From contig JABCPU010000368.1 of NCBI GenBank assembly GCA_016800925.1, forward strand, positions 1-64,000: 64,000 nucleotides of DNA, given 5' to 3'. This stretch comes from Suillus spraguei. Its lineage: Eukaryota; Basidiomycota; Agaricomycetes; Boletales; Suillaceae. A program made the position numbers and the translations under genes. Below are positions 11,466-22,404 of this stretch, piece after piece; position 1 is the stretch's first letter; the number at the start of each line of letters is the position of its first letter. Under the pieces are notes generated by a model. That model ran no database searches. It was not told where the DNA came from and saw only the letters and a program-made list of their open reading frames with translations.

Positions 11466-12380
11466 TGTGACGAACAAACTCACACTGAGCTTGAAATGTC
11501 ACATTTTTGTATAGGTGTCACACGGCTATCATTATCCTTACCTTTCGGCTTCACCGTCCCTTGCTGTGACACTTTACCATGTGTTACCCCTATCTAACGG
11601 TATCGTTCCGCACTCCAGAGGCCTCGTTGCAGCTTAGTGGCTGTACTACGGCAACTTTCCCGCGAAGCGGTGATCTTCGGCAATCTCCGCGAACCCATTA
11701 AGCATCCACAAGCAAGATTCACCGTCCGTCCTATGTCCATCCAGTCTTGCTGGTACGTGATGTTTTGTAAACTGTAGTGCAGTCTTATTACATGTCTGCT
11801 GCGTGTTTATCCTATCCCTTCCATTTCCGTAGCTATTCCTTAGTATAAAATTCCTAGGTACCTGTACTCTTTCCTTACTTCCCTCCTATAGTACACACGG
11901 TACTTAGGAATAGTCACCACTACTGTCACTACGAAATAAAGTCCTTTACCAAAGTTACTGTCTCTAAGAACTGCTTTACTGCTGCACGCACCACCGCTCT
12001 TTACCGCTTTCCCACGCTTCACCCTAGTGCTACCGCTTTCTCACGCTTCATCGCTATACTACCGCTTGTTTTACTGCAGAAGTTCCCACGCTTACTGCAG
12101 TTTTACCATTCACGCTACCGCTTGTCTACCACATTCCCACGCTTACCACTAGTTTTACTGCAAGTTTCCCATGGACTGGAGTATTACTGCTAGCATCTCG
12201 CTACCTCCGACAGCATTCTCGCACCACAGGTTGGGCAATATCGAACTATACTAACTTAGTATTCCCTTTAGGGTCGAATGTTCTTGCCTTCGCAAGTGAA
12301 GCAGACTAGGTAGAGCGCAAGACTGCATACTAGCTCAGGCCGTGGTTTATCTACAGCCCAGGCTAGATTGTATCTTTACA
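11466..12380 (+). repeat. LTR-like sequence, left arm of an inverted pair
   Basis: About 915 bp starting TGTGACGAAC and ending GTATCTTTACA. It contains a TATA-like GTATAAAATTCC near 11845, an AATAAA near 11935 (U3-R-like layout) and a minisatellite of ACCGCT/CACGCT words at 11985-12170. Its last 135 bp (12246-12380) match, in reverse complement, 12755-12888. No 5-bp target duplication flanks it. Confidence 0.6.
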
Positions 12381-12754
12381 ACGGTAGCCATGGGAGATGG
12401 AAAGGAGCAATTTTAACATGGTCCCATTATAAGGCCGGTAGTATGAATACAACGAAACTATGGAATATTGATTGTGAATGAAATGAAATGGATATTCAAG
12501 GAATAGGCAGGTAAAAGAACAGATTGTTTACGCGAGCGATTATCAATAGGAGAAAAGGAATGGCGCCACCACAATGCCAGGATTTTCTGGTGGGCTTTCC
12601 CAGCACCCCTAACACTAACATGATGACGTAAAAGAAAATTTTGAGAACATGTTTGCGACAGGACCCCCCACAGTGTGCCAATGATGCTCTGAAAATTGCA
12701 ATCCCACAGCGAGGTGAATGACCTCGTCGGGCATCCCCTCATTTCCAACAGTGG
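12381..12754. other. Spacer between inverted LTR-like arms
   Basis: 374 bp with no recognisable gag or pol motif. It may be the remnant interior of a deleted element or plain host DNA between two insertions. Confidence 0.4.
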
Positions 12755-13717
12755 TGTAAAGATACAACCTAGCTTGGGCTGTAGATAAACCACTGCCTAA
12801 ACTAGTATGTGAGTCTTGCGCTCCGTCTAGTTTGCTTCACTTGTAAGAACAAGAGCATTCGACCCTAAAGGGGGATGCCTATTAGTATGGTCAAGTTCGA
12901 GCCTAACTTATGTGCGAAACAAGCATCGTGGTCAGCGGTAAGTTGCCGCGGTCAGCGATGATACCGCCGGAACTAGCGTCGTGTGTAGCGGTGCTTCCGT
13001 GGTCGAGATAAGGTCAGTAACAGTTGCGTCAAGCAGCGATGTCGAGCAGTGGTCTCTGCGGTAGTGGTAAGGTTGTGAGCAGTGCAAGGAAACAGTAAAG
13101 AAGTCCGTGGTACTTTCAGCGGTAAAGTAGCAGTGCGTGAGAAGTTCAGTCAAGGTAACAGTCAAAAGTCCAGCAGTATGCCAGTGGTGACAGGGAACGA
13201 GCGTGATGTATTAATGAGCGATAAGGAAACTTTAAAGACTAAGTCCACTACTGGGTTTATCCAGAGCTAGACAATAATCCTGACCTATAGTACGTGCAAT
13301 GGTGTAAAATCAGGTACCTGTATTGTGCGGGGTATGCGGTGCTTATATCCTAAATCGTATGTACTCGGAATACTCTAGGCGAGATCAGTAGCGCTGGAGT
13401 GTAGTAACTGCCATAAGTAAACATAGCGCAAGGTGCTGCGGCATGAGGCAACATGTAATAAGGCTTGCCGTGGAATCAGTGATAACGAACAGAAAACAAA
13501 CTACGCACCAAATGGAGCTATGTGGACGCAGCAAGGACATGGAAGGACATCAGTATGTGGAACGTGGTGCGGCAGTCGGTACGGTGTGCGGTAAGCGTGG
13601 GATGCCACCGGTACTGCTAAAGGGGTAAGACGGCCATGGACAAGTGGTAACTCCTGCAGACGTGAGACAAGTGTCAAAATATGGGGTTTTAAGCCCAGCG
13701 CCAATATGTTCGTTACA
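12755..13717 (-). repeat. LTR-like sequence, right arm of an inverted pair
   Basis: On the minus strand this starts TGTAACGAACA and ends GTATCTTTACA (963 bp). It is clearly related to the left arm at its inner end and more loosely elsewhere, including GCGGTA/GCGTG words mirroring the other arm's minisatellite. No target duplication was found. Confidence 0.55.
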
Positions 13718-13799
13718 GCAGTATGACACACTGACAAGAACATCTTTCTTCATAATATTAAGTAATGTGATAGGTTCATCTCGCATGAAAGAAAGAGAA

Positions 13800-14900
13800 T
13801 TGTAAGGCTGCTCGTGGTTCTACAAGTGCTTTCTGTGACAGGCAAGGTGCACCCAGTTATTGCGAGTCTCTTCCAATGTTCAAGTTTGGAGTGCACCTGC
13901 TTGTGTGGCTGCATCCCCAGAAATAATGGTAAGGCTGTCATTGTGTTCTCTCATTCTGTCCATAATAGCCAAGGTATTATTCTTCCGAGATGTACTGGCA
14001 GGCTTGGAAGCTACAGTCAATGAATATATGAGCCTGGGAAAGATGCTTTCCAACTTCAGTAAGAAGAAGGTTGTTCATATTTCGCCGCCTATTGATGCTT
14101 GTGGTTTGGATGCGGGAAATGATCTAAGGAAATATTTCAACAAGAGACAGGTACAATATTAATCTGCGCCCACCTGAGAAATGACTTCTCAGTATCAACC
14201 TCGACAATGGAGAAGCCACTGGCTATGGACTGACTAAGGTCATCATGTGTGCCAAACTTGAACCGCAGCATGAGCAACCTAAGAGTATCCTGTGAAGCAT
14301 TTTTATTTTGGAGGCTAATCAAGCGAAACAACCCTGTTTCAATATTAGTAAAAACCTGAACTTTAGAAAGAACGGGTTGACCTTGGACAGCCTGCACGAT
14401 CTTATAGGCAGCAAGTCCACACCTGGGGATGTTGGCAGCCATGCTTTCCTTTTGACTCTCTAGATGGCAAATGACCTCGCGATTAGCTAGTGCCCATGTA
14501 TGCCAGGCCTTATACCAATTGGGATCATAGTGGGTTGCCAATAGGTACAAATGCAATACATCTTTGACCTTCCGCCAACCAGCTGGTGAGTAAGAGAAGC
14601 AACTAGCACCAATACATGTACAATGCCCTGATCTCCCTTCAGATCTACTTGCCATTGCCCCTGTTTGAAGCAACAACAAGCAAAAAGACATGAGAGTTCC
14701 TCTGGCTTAGGTTTATCTGGTAAAAGTAATGAATTGACCATCTTCTCTGCTAATACCATATGGTCTGATTTGCGGCAGAGGTTCGTGAATTTGACCCACC
14801 TAATATGTTTCTACATCTGGTTGACAGTTTTGCAGTCTTGTAAACAAGGGTGAGCGCAAATATCACACATATTTCAAATACGCACCTCTTCCTACAAGTT
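13800..14900 (-). pseudogene. TOR kinase FAT-domain remnant
   Basis: Minus-strand segments match the FAT domain of TOR (target of rapamycin) in the right order but different frames: KFTNLCRKSDHMVLAEK (about 14800-14750), CFKQGQWQVDLKGDQ (about 14675-14630), then the open frame 14691-14137 with WYKAWHTWALANREV, ETGLFRLISL and DTLRLLMLRFKFG, then LLTEVGKHLSQA (near 14050) and LAIMDRMREH (near 13965). Real TOR proteins are about 2,300-2,500 residues and carry FRB, kinase and FATC domains downstream; none is seen here. Frame changes and stops show it is a decayed partial copy. A functional TOR gene must lie elsewhere. Confidence 0.78.
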
Positions 14901-14959
14901 TTTCGCATTGTTGCATAGCGATCAGATGCACTCATCTAGATCAGTGCTACCGCATTGCT

Positions 14960-15552
14960 CAAAATGTGATATGAGAGCCCATGCAGGCATGTTGAGTGCT
15001 CTTGGACGGTGTTTGTTGCCCAGAGGATGGAGCTCAGTACAACCTGTCAAATGTGGATGCCTAGAGCCCCTGCGCAGTCAGGATGACCGACCAGACATTG
15101 GTCCAAGATCAACTGAACATGATGTACGGCATTGTTCAGTTGAGAGATGGTCTTGCTTGTGGCATATGTGGCAAATCGTTCATGTCCCGCATCTGCCTCT
15201 CGAGCAATCTCACATTTGACAGACTACACCAGGTGCTCTGTCAACAAAAACCAACAAGAGGCCAATGCCACTCACATCAAACAGTGCGCTGCCCTTATTG
15301 TCACAAGGATGTAGAACAGTGGCCTTCAGCGTGAGGGAAGGGCAAACACCACAAACACACTGGAAGGTGATGTCTATGAGAGGTGAGTGAATGAGAAGGA
15401 GGTTACTCACTGAAATGCTCATTTCAATGATTGAGCATTCCATGATGTTTTAAGTCTTCCTATGACTTCTCCATTCAATCAAACTCGAAGGATGCCTGAT
15501 CTCCATTGATATTTCGGGTGACACATCTACTTATCTACCAGGAGAAGATTAG
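14960..15552. other. Unassigned interval with a small frame
   Basis: A plus-strand frame at 15083-15334 (83 codons) contains CGICGKSF and CPYCHKD pairs that look zinc-binding, but no family was recognised and no introns or partners support it. The rest has no supported feature. Confidence 0.35.
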
Positions 15553-16028
15553 TGTTACGAACTGGGGTGGCGTCACCAGCGACAGTGAAAAGACACAGCC
15601 GGTCTGCTGGGATGTTCTTACAATATCCAAAAGAGGATAAGGTGAAAGTACAAGGAATGCGTTCCGAGTACGATCAAGGGTTCGGCCTCAAAGACGAGTC
15701 TAAGAGGTTCTGCGAGAATAGAGACTAAGGCTAAGGAGTGCTTAGACTTAGAAATGATTCAAGACGACTTAGGTTGGAGACCTAAGCGAAGGAGATTCCA
15801 GGTAAAACCTAGTAAGATTAAAGTAAAGAATCTACTACAAGTACAGCGTGCTTAAATAGACCAATATGTGCGCACGGACCAAGAGAGGCGTGGGAAAGTA
15901 AGTGTGTATCCGAATAAGGAAGGCAACTATAGTACAGATGCGTTGAGCATATGAATCAGAGTCATGTGACATGATGTACAAGTAAGGAAACAAAGAGAAA
16001 ATGAATAGGGGCACGTACAACTGTAACA
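15553..16028 (-). repeat. LTR family B, copy 2 (solo)
   Basis: 476 bp with TGTTAC...TGTAACA ends, homologous along its length to 4458-4933 and 40363-40837. Flanks (ATTAG left, AGTTC right) do not match, so no target duplication is left; it may derive from recombination between copies. Its right end abuts a minisatellite related to the one adjoining copy 1. Confidence 0.88.
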
Positions 16029-16620
16029 AGTTCCGGGTTCCGTGGTTTGGCATTGGCTTTGGCACTTTACATGTAGGAATCAATATCTTTCTTGTTGTTC
16101 TGAGTCCCAAGTCCCGACTGCTGGCTGCTGGGGTTCGGAGTTCGGCCCTCAACATGTGTGGATCAATGACTTGCACATTATTCTGAGTCCCGAGTCCCGA
16201 GTGCCGGCTGCCGGGTTCGGAGTTTGTCATTTATGATATGTGAATTCACATCTTTCACATTGTTCTGAGTCCCGAGTCCCGAGTGCCGGCTGCCGGGGTT
16301 CGGAGTTCGTCATTTATGATATGTGAATTCACATCTTTCACATTGTTCTGAGTCCCGAGTCCCGAGTTCTGGCTGCCGGAGTTCAGGGTTCGGCACTCAC
16401 TATATGTGAATTCATATTTTTCACATTGGTATCAGTCCTGAGTCCGAGTGCCGGCGGCCGGGGTTCGGTGTTCGGCAGTCAAAATGTGTGGATCAAAGTG
16501 TGTTGCCTCCCATTGTGCTGCCTCACACTTTCCTGAGTCTCGAGTGTCAAGCCTGAATTCGGACTATCGATCATTGAGTCCTGAATTTCGAGTATCGAGT
16601 CCCAAGTCCCGAGATACACA
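16029..16620. repeat. Diverged minisatellite array, inverse of 4934-5760
   Basis: Units of about 75-85 bp combine CTGAGTCCCGAGTCCCGAG, GCCGGCTGCCGGGGTTCGG and ATGTGAATTCACATCTTTC. The best units lie at 16170-16440. The C-rich words are reverse complements of those at 4934-5760, so the two arrays share an origin. Confidence 0.8.
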
Positions 16621-16739
16621 GAGTTAGGGACTCAATTCATGGAACTCGACTTCTGACTTGAGTTCCAGAACTGTTGATGCTCTAATTGGTACATGGTATT
16701 TGTGTGTTGCTACTAACATGGGTAACAACTCTTTCAACT

Positions 16740-18060
16740 TTTTTGATCTTTCACACCGTGGTTAGTATGCAGCCTTCGACCATAGCCCATCCACATGAGG
16801 GAACCCCGGCATAAATGTGCACAGAATCCCTCATATACCATGCCCAAGCAATCTGATCCCCTTCCACTCCATCAACCCCATGTCTCACAATTCTTCCCGA
16901 AAATGCAATCATACAGCCGGAATCATACCTGAATTCCAGCTGAAGGCTTGGCATACTCATCCGAGCTTTAGAATAGTTCCCCACGGTGGTGAGAATATCA
17001 AAGCATTCAGGAATCGATAAATGGTCTCAATGATTGGGGGTTTCCCAATTGGAAATGATGGAGAGGCTGTTAAACACGGATGCCCAGTACTGCAGGGTCT
17101 CTGGCATCTGTGGCAGTTCCTTGCTCAGTGCCTTATCTCTGAGGTGTGACAAGGCTCGTAACCCTGCAAAATACTGCTGAGGATGCATGACCCTGAGTGC
17201 CGCCGATGCGATGGCTGCCGGCCTTGCAATAGCTTTCAGGGTATTCTCGGAGGAGGGTCCCTTCAATGATGTAGATACCTCTGGATCTGACAGATTCTAT
17301 GGGATTGGTGAGTTTGACTCCAGAAATCACCATCTCATCACATCCTACCTCGTGGCCCTGTTGAAACCATGCCAGAGATAAATTGATGCATCCGGGAGTT
17401 GACCCAACATTTTCCAAGCCCTGTTTGAACCATTCTTGATTATATCACCAATTGCCATCAGCCTTTACACTTTTTCAAGGCTTGGACCCAGCAAATCAGT
17501 GGCCACCCTGATTTCCTTCTGTAGGTACCATTTGATATTCAATATCCATTGAGTAACAATCTACACATTACGCACCTGGGTGGTCTCGGTCAGGGCGTCC
17601 GGAAGGTACCATGCAATGATGGTACCGGAAACATCGATAATTGTGGCAGGTTTGTCCACCAACTTTGTGCCCTCATGGCCAGGAGGACACCTCTCAAGCA
17701 ACTTCTCCTCTTTCTCCTCATTATGCCCAGTGTTCTTTGGGGATATCAATTTGCTATATCTTGCAATATCAATCTGCATCTTAACTGTCATGAAGGAATT
17801 TGAATGATCAAACACATTTTCAACATCTGCAGGAAGACCCACTGGGATTTTTATATGCCTTTATGAGTATATCAGCCAAGCGATCGCACGCCATCACCAG
17901 ATCAGTGTCCAGGTTCGGAGAAGGTATAACTGGTTCTCCTCCAGTCTTCTCTGCATTGAATTTTTGTTCGGTATATGCCCCTGCTTCATGAGTGATGGCC
18001 AGGGCCCAAGTGCGCCAGATTTTTATGTCACAAGTGGACATGGAAGAAGTGTTCATGTTG
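16740..18060 (-). pseudogene. TET/JBP-like 2-oxoglutarate/Fe(II) dioxygenase remnant
   Basis: Minus-strand pieces in order: an N-terminal segment (18056-17820), KPATIIDVSGTIIAWYLPDAL (near 17640-17580), GCINLSLAWFQQGHE (near 17390), ALRVMHPQQYFAGL (near 17190), WASVFNSLSIISNWETPNH (ending at 17030), then VGNYSKARMSMPSL and FSGRIVRHGV (about 16985-16880) and WAWYMRDSVH. The layout matches the expanded fungal TET/JBP-like family, which can oxidise methylcytosine; family assignment is from memory. The iron-binding H-x-D site reads H-stop-D, with TGA at 17027-17029 where CGA would give Arg. Frame breaks also lie between pieces. Confidence 0.6.
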
Positions 18061-18240
18061 CAAGTTGATATTGGGAAATCAGATGCTGAATGCTGGATGT
18101 CCAGACTTTGGTGTTAAAGGGGGTGGAGATAGTGAGGATCAGATAAGGGAACCTTGGATGATGTTGGCTTTCAAAGCTGTATTATCATCCATTGCTCAAT
18201 GAAATACCAGATGATTGGAAGTGTGCTGGATATCTGATAT

Positions 18241-19010
18241 TCATTTGTCGAGACCCGGGTTCGGAACTTGGCATCTCATAGGGCAACCACTTTTGCACCC
18301 TGGTGTCCACATTCTACAAGACAACATAAGCGCCATAAAAGGCCATGTCAAGCAGAGACCCAGGTCTCGGAACTCGAAACTCGGAACTTGGTAAGCTTCA
18401 TCTGATTTTCGGGGGTCGTAACTGGGTGTCTTGTAGGGCAACACAAGCCTCGCACTCCGCTTTCTACATTCTACAAGACAACCTAAACGCCATAAAGGCC
18501 ATTTCAAGAGATCACTTGCTGCTCCTGGAACTTGGTATGCTTCACTCAAATTTCGGGGGTCAGAACTGGGTGTCTTGTATTGACTGAATTATGTGTCGAG
18601 ACCCGGGTCTCGGAACTCAGAACTTGGTATGCTTCATCTGATTTTCGGGGTTGGAACTGGGTGTCTTGTAGGGCAACACAAGCCTCGCACCCCGCTTTCC
18701 ACATTCTACAAGATAACCTAAGCTCCATAAAGGCCATTTCAAGAGATCACTTGCTGCTCCTGGAACTTGGTATGCTTCACTCAAATTTTGGGGGTCGGAA
18801 CTGGGTGTCTCATATTGACTGAATTATGTGTCGAGACCTGGGTCTCGGAACTCGGAACTTGGTATGCTTCATCTGATTTTCGGGGGTCGGAGCTGGGTGT
18901 CTTGTAGGGCAACACAAGCCTCGCACCCCAGTTTCCACATTCTACAAGACAACCTAAGCGCCATAAAAGGCCATGTCAAGACAGCACCTGCTGCTCTGGG
19001 AACTCAGTAA
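18241..19010. repeat. Approx. 235-245-bp tandem satellite
   Basis: A partial unit is followed by three long units whose start (GAGACCCGGGTCTCGGAACT or variant) recurs near 18354, 18599 and 18833. Each unit holds two GAACTTGGTA(T/A)GCTTCA words and GGGTGTCTTGTAGGGCAAC. Open frames up to 102 codons are repeat by-products. Confidence 0.85.
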
Positions 19011-19084
19011 CTGTGATTTATTACCTCCTCTGATTCAGATGATATGCAACTCCCTCAGCTCCGTCATGTCTACCATTATCATAC

Positions 19085-20310
19085 ACATGGGCCCACCCAT
19101 CTATATTTTATACCACCCTCAGCCCACCCGTCTAATATAATATACTGTACAACACCCTCGGCCCACCCGTCTAATAAATATTTATATAACACTCTCGGCT
19201 CACCTGTTAAGACTGTACTCAAGGGTAGAGAGATCCGAAGGGCTTTTGGCCTCAGTTCGTACACTGTGCCCTTTCTCGAGTAATGCCCCTTATTTCAGGG
19301 AGGAGTTATTCGTCCGAAGACCCGGAAGGGTTGCGTGACGGATCCAGGTGTCCGAAGGTGTCGGATATGATACGTCCGAAGGTAATTCGGAACGTAAGGA
19401 GAGGACAGAGATTAAGGCTAGTTTCGGAATGAGTTCCTAACTAGAAACTAACGGAGATGGACTATCCGAAGATAGAGTCGGAGGTATAGACTATAGGAAT
19501 CAATCCTAAGTCTCGGAAGGTGACTTAAAGCGGAGAGTGGCTTAAGTCCGGAGGAGGCAGAATGAGTAGAATCTAAGATGATATTCGAACTAAGGTTCTA
19601 CGGAGATCTACAAGTGGTTTATATACAGTAAGTATCTAAGACAGATAATCAGCAAGTCCGGGACCGAGGGCTATGTACGAAGTGTAATGGAAGTCTATTA
19701 GTTATTGCACAGCGGATCAGTAAGCATGAATCGGAAATGAACACAGGAAACGGATCAGTAACACAGGACGGAAATATAAACAGCCGGAGTACCGGTAGTA
19801 GGAGAAATGACGAAAGGAGATAGACGCAGATGTTCACCAGGGAGTTAAGGTGCGAGAAGTGAGTACATTCGGATGGGTGGTCCGGACAGGATCTGTGGAC
19901 TGGACGGATATGGAAACGATCGGATCTGGATGGATATGATCGGATCTGAGATTGGAAGTATGGTATATGACATCACCCGTCTAATACCCGTCTAATTTAA
20001 TATGTGTCTGGGCCCACCCGTGTATGTGATAACAAGTACCCTTCACATACCTGTCTATTTGATACACATCTACCTTGATACACCCATCTACATGATATCC
20101 AACTACCTCGGCCCATCCGTCTACCGGATATTCATGTACATCGGCCCACTCATCTACTCTACATATTCCTTGCATGGGCCCACCTGCTGTCATCAGGAAT
20201 AATATTCCTCCCGGCCCATCCGTCATCAACGAGGATATTTCTACCATGGACCCATGGTCCGCTGGCCCGTATCATACGGGATATTATGCACATCCATTCA
20301 CTCATATAAT
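19085..20310. repeat. GGCCCACCC-type tandem repeat array, copy 2 (split)
   Basis: Same unit family as 5885-6470 (core GGCCCACCCGTCTA), interrupted by the solo LTR at 19205-19972. It ends in the same CCCGTATCATACGGGATATTATG-type segment as copy 1, near 20260-20290. Confidence 0.83.
19205..19972 (-). repeat. Solo LTR family A, copy 2
   Basis: 768 bp with TGTTAAGAC...TATATGACA ends and an exact 5-bp target duplication TCACC (19200-19204 and 19973-19977). It interrupts a GGCCCACCC unit, so it arrived after the array formed. Confidence 0.93.
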
Positions 20311-20438
20311 ACGGAGATAGTTCACTGTAATATGTGAGTAGCAAAGTCGAAAGTTGCGCGGTACTTCGAGCAGTAAAGTTACCGGCAGTTGAATCAATGA
20401 GTGAGATTTGAATGGAGGAAAGTTCAAAGGCAAATACA

Positions 20439-20906
20439 TAAGTCAACAAACAAAATATGTGATACCAGCCAATAAAGTGAAATGGTGAATTCATAATTCT
20501 GGACACAAGCACAAGGGTTGCCACTCACATGAGCTCAATATCTTTGCCCAATGCTATGACAGGTAAATTGATGCCTGCTGTGATTAAATGCAATTGAAAT
20601 ATGACACTTGAAATCATAGATTGTCTAACTTGTAATGTCTGCTTATCCCATTTACGATGCAGGTAAACCTTCAAAAACCAATAGTTAGAGCCGCCATATC
20701 AAACGAGTCACGGACATGCTGCTTGAGCATGAACTACAATTTGCTGAGGTCCAACATTCTTCCTTCCAAAATCAATCAGTAAATTTTTACTCCATGATTA
20801 CACTCGGTAGGTGAAGTAATTGCAATAGTGTTAGCACATCAAAATATTTCTCAATCGGTAGGAGTGTTACAAAAAAGATTGCATGATTTGGATATATCAT
20901 TCTGAT
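20439..20906. repeat. 468-bp duplicated block, copy 2
   Basis: Counterpart of 6992-7459. The right breakpoint is sharp at ATATCATTCTGAT, after which this copy continues into 180-bp repeats whereas copy 1 continues into unrelated sequence. Confidence 0.85.
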
Positions 20907-21400
20907 CAACCTCACGATATGGGATATAGATCAGTATAAATGAGGATACTCAACCACATTGACACAAGTGCGCTCCTGTTCCTTGTTTGCTGCGATAGCG
21001 GTTTATCACAATTTTGTCATGAACCGTCAGAGGCATCTATAGATGTCGACATGTGCTAATGCGACTATTTTTCAGAATGTCTTGAATAACCTCACAATAT
21101 GGAATATAGATCAGTGTAAGTGAGGACACTCAACCACATTGACACAAGTGCGCTCCCGTTCCTTACTCGCTGTGATGGGGGTATGTCATAATTTTTTCAT
21201 GAATTGCCAAAGGCATATATAGATGTTGACGTGTAATAACGTAATTGTGCTTCGGAATGTCTTGAATAATCTTGCCATATGGAATAAAGATGAACAGTGA
21301 GAAGGTTCAACCATGTCGAACGCGAGTGCGTTTCCGTTCCTTGCTCTCTGTTATGGCGGCGTGTCATAACTTTGTCATTAACTCCTCCTTCTTCTCTACA
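20907..21400. repeat. 180-bp tandem repeat, three copies
   Basis: The unit start CTCAC(G/A)ATATGG recurs at exactly 180-bp steps (20911, 21091, diverged at 21271). Units share AACCACATTGACACAAGTGC and GCGNTCCNGTTCCTT-like words. The third unit is more diverged. Non-coding. Confidence 0.85.
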
Positions 21401-22361
21401 TGAGTACACATACATGGCTATGTGTTATCGAGTCAAATTTTTCGTAATATACATGATCATGTTTAGCAGAAGCAGAATTACATCATCCTATAGTTGTCAC
21501 GGCTACAATATCAAGGACTCATGGGTTCACTGATGGCGGCGCCCGCATGAGCACAAAATCATTTTAGCTGGCGCCGCATCAGCAAAACCACACGTTCCTT
21601 TTTTAGTTTTGCGCCACTGAATCGCAGTTAATCACAGCTGTGTGCAATATGACTCGAAGACGCGACAAGTGGTGAAAATGAAGTTGCCCTCAACTCGCGC
21701 AAAGCCAAAAAGGTATGTTCGAGTCATTCTAAGCGCCATTAACATGCAGTAAGTGGTACAACTCAACTAGGAATCATGGAGAAATTTTAAAGATATGATG
21801 GTCGACGTATTTGTTAACATAGTAAGCCCGAAAAGCATCATAGGAAGTACGAATTGACGTTCTGGCGTGGCCTTGTGCAACTTATCTTCAAATTTTGACC
21901 GGTTGCCACCGAAGACTGTATTTCGTAGGTAGCACATCACTCGAGCACACGCGGGCTTATAGTAATGACTCATTCTGATTGACGTGAAGTAACGGCGGGC
22001 GAAGATTTCGTGTCGTTTGCGTCTCACAGAACCCTTCCCTTGGGAGTCGGGGACGGCCGCAATGTGGATAACTGCTCTCTTCAGCAACGGTTGCTACACT
22101 AACCTGGGCAATGACATTTTGCCGAGGCGTATTCATGGATGGCATCTCTACGGAAATGAACCCGAGGTAAGTCGATCAACCTTTGCACCATTGGTAAAAA
22201 AGCGAATTGTAAATTCCTGCCACCTGCCAGCATCAAAAGCAAAAAGTTGAATCCTTGCACTTGCGATGACTCGGATTGCAACTACCTCATCATTGCTTTT
22301 CGAGGGGTGACATTTCATACGTGGCTGAGGTGCTCAACATTGTCATCGCGTTCGCTGGCGG
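21401..22361. other. Intergenic region upstream of the protease gene
   Basis: Contains a dispersed repeat at about 21460-21535 (AGCAGAATTACATCATCC and following) that recurs near 53865-53935, and no supported gene. The right end is presumably the promoter of the protease gene. Confidence 0.5.
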
Positions 22362-22369
22362 TATATAAT
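22362..22369 (+). promoter_or_regulatory. TATA-like box of the protease gene
   Basis: TATATAAT lies 36 bp upstream of the ATG at 22405. Placement is close for a fungal TATA element, implying a very short 5' UTR or a start site further upstream. Confidence 0.45.
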
Positions 22370-22404
22370 GGACTACTGAGTATGATATTACTTTCCAGTG
22401 AGTC

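Noticed and set aside
12896..13165. 77-codon minus-strand frame rich in Thr/Ser
   Set aside because: Arises from GCGGTA-type repeats within the right LTR-like arm.
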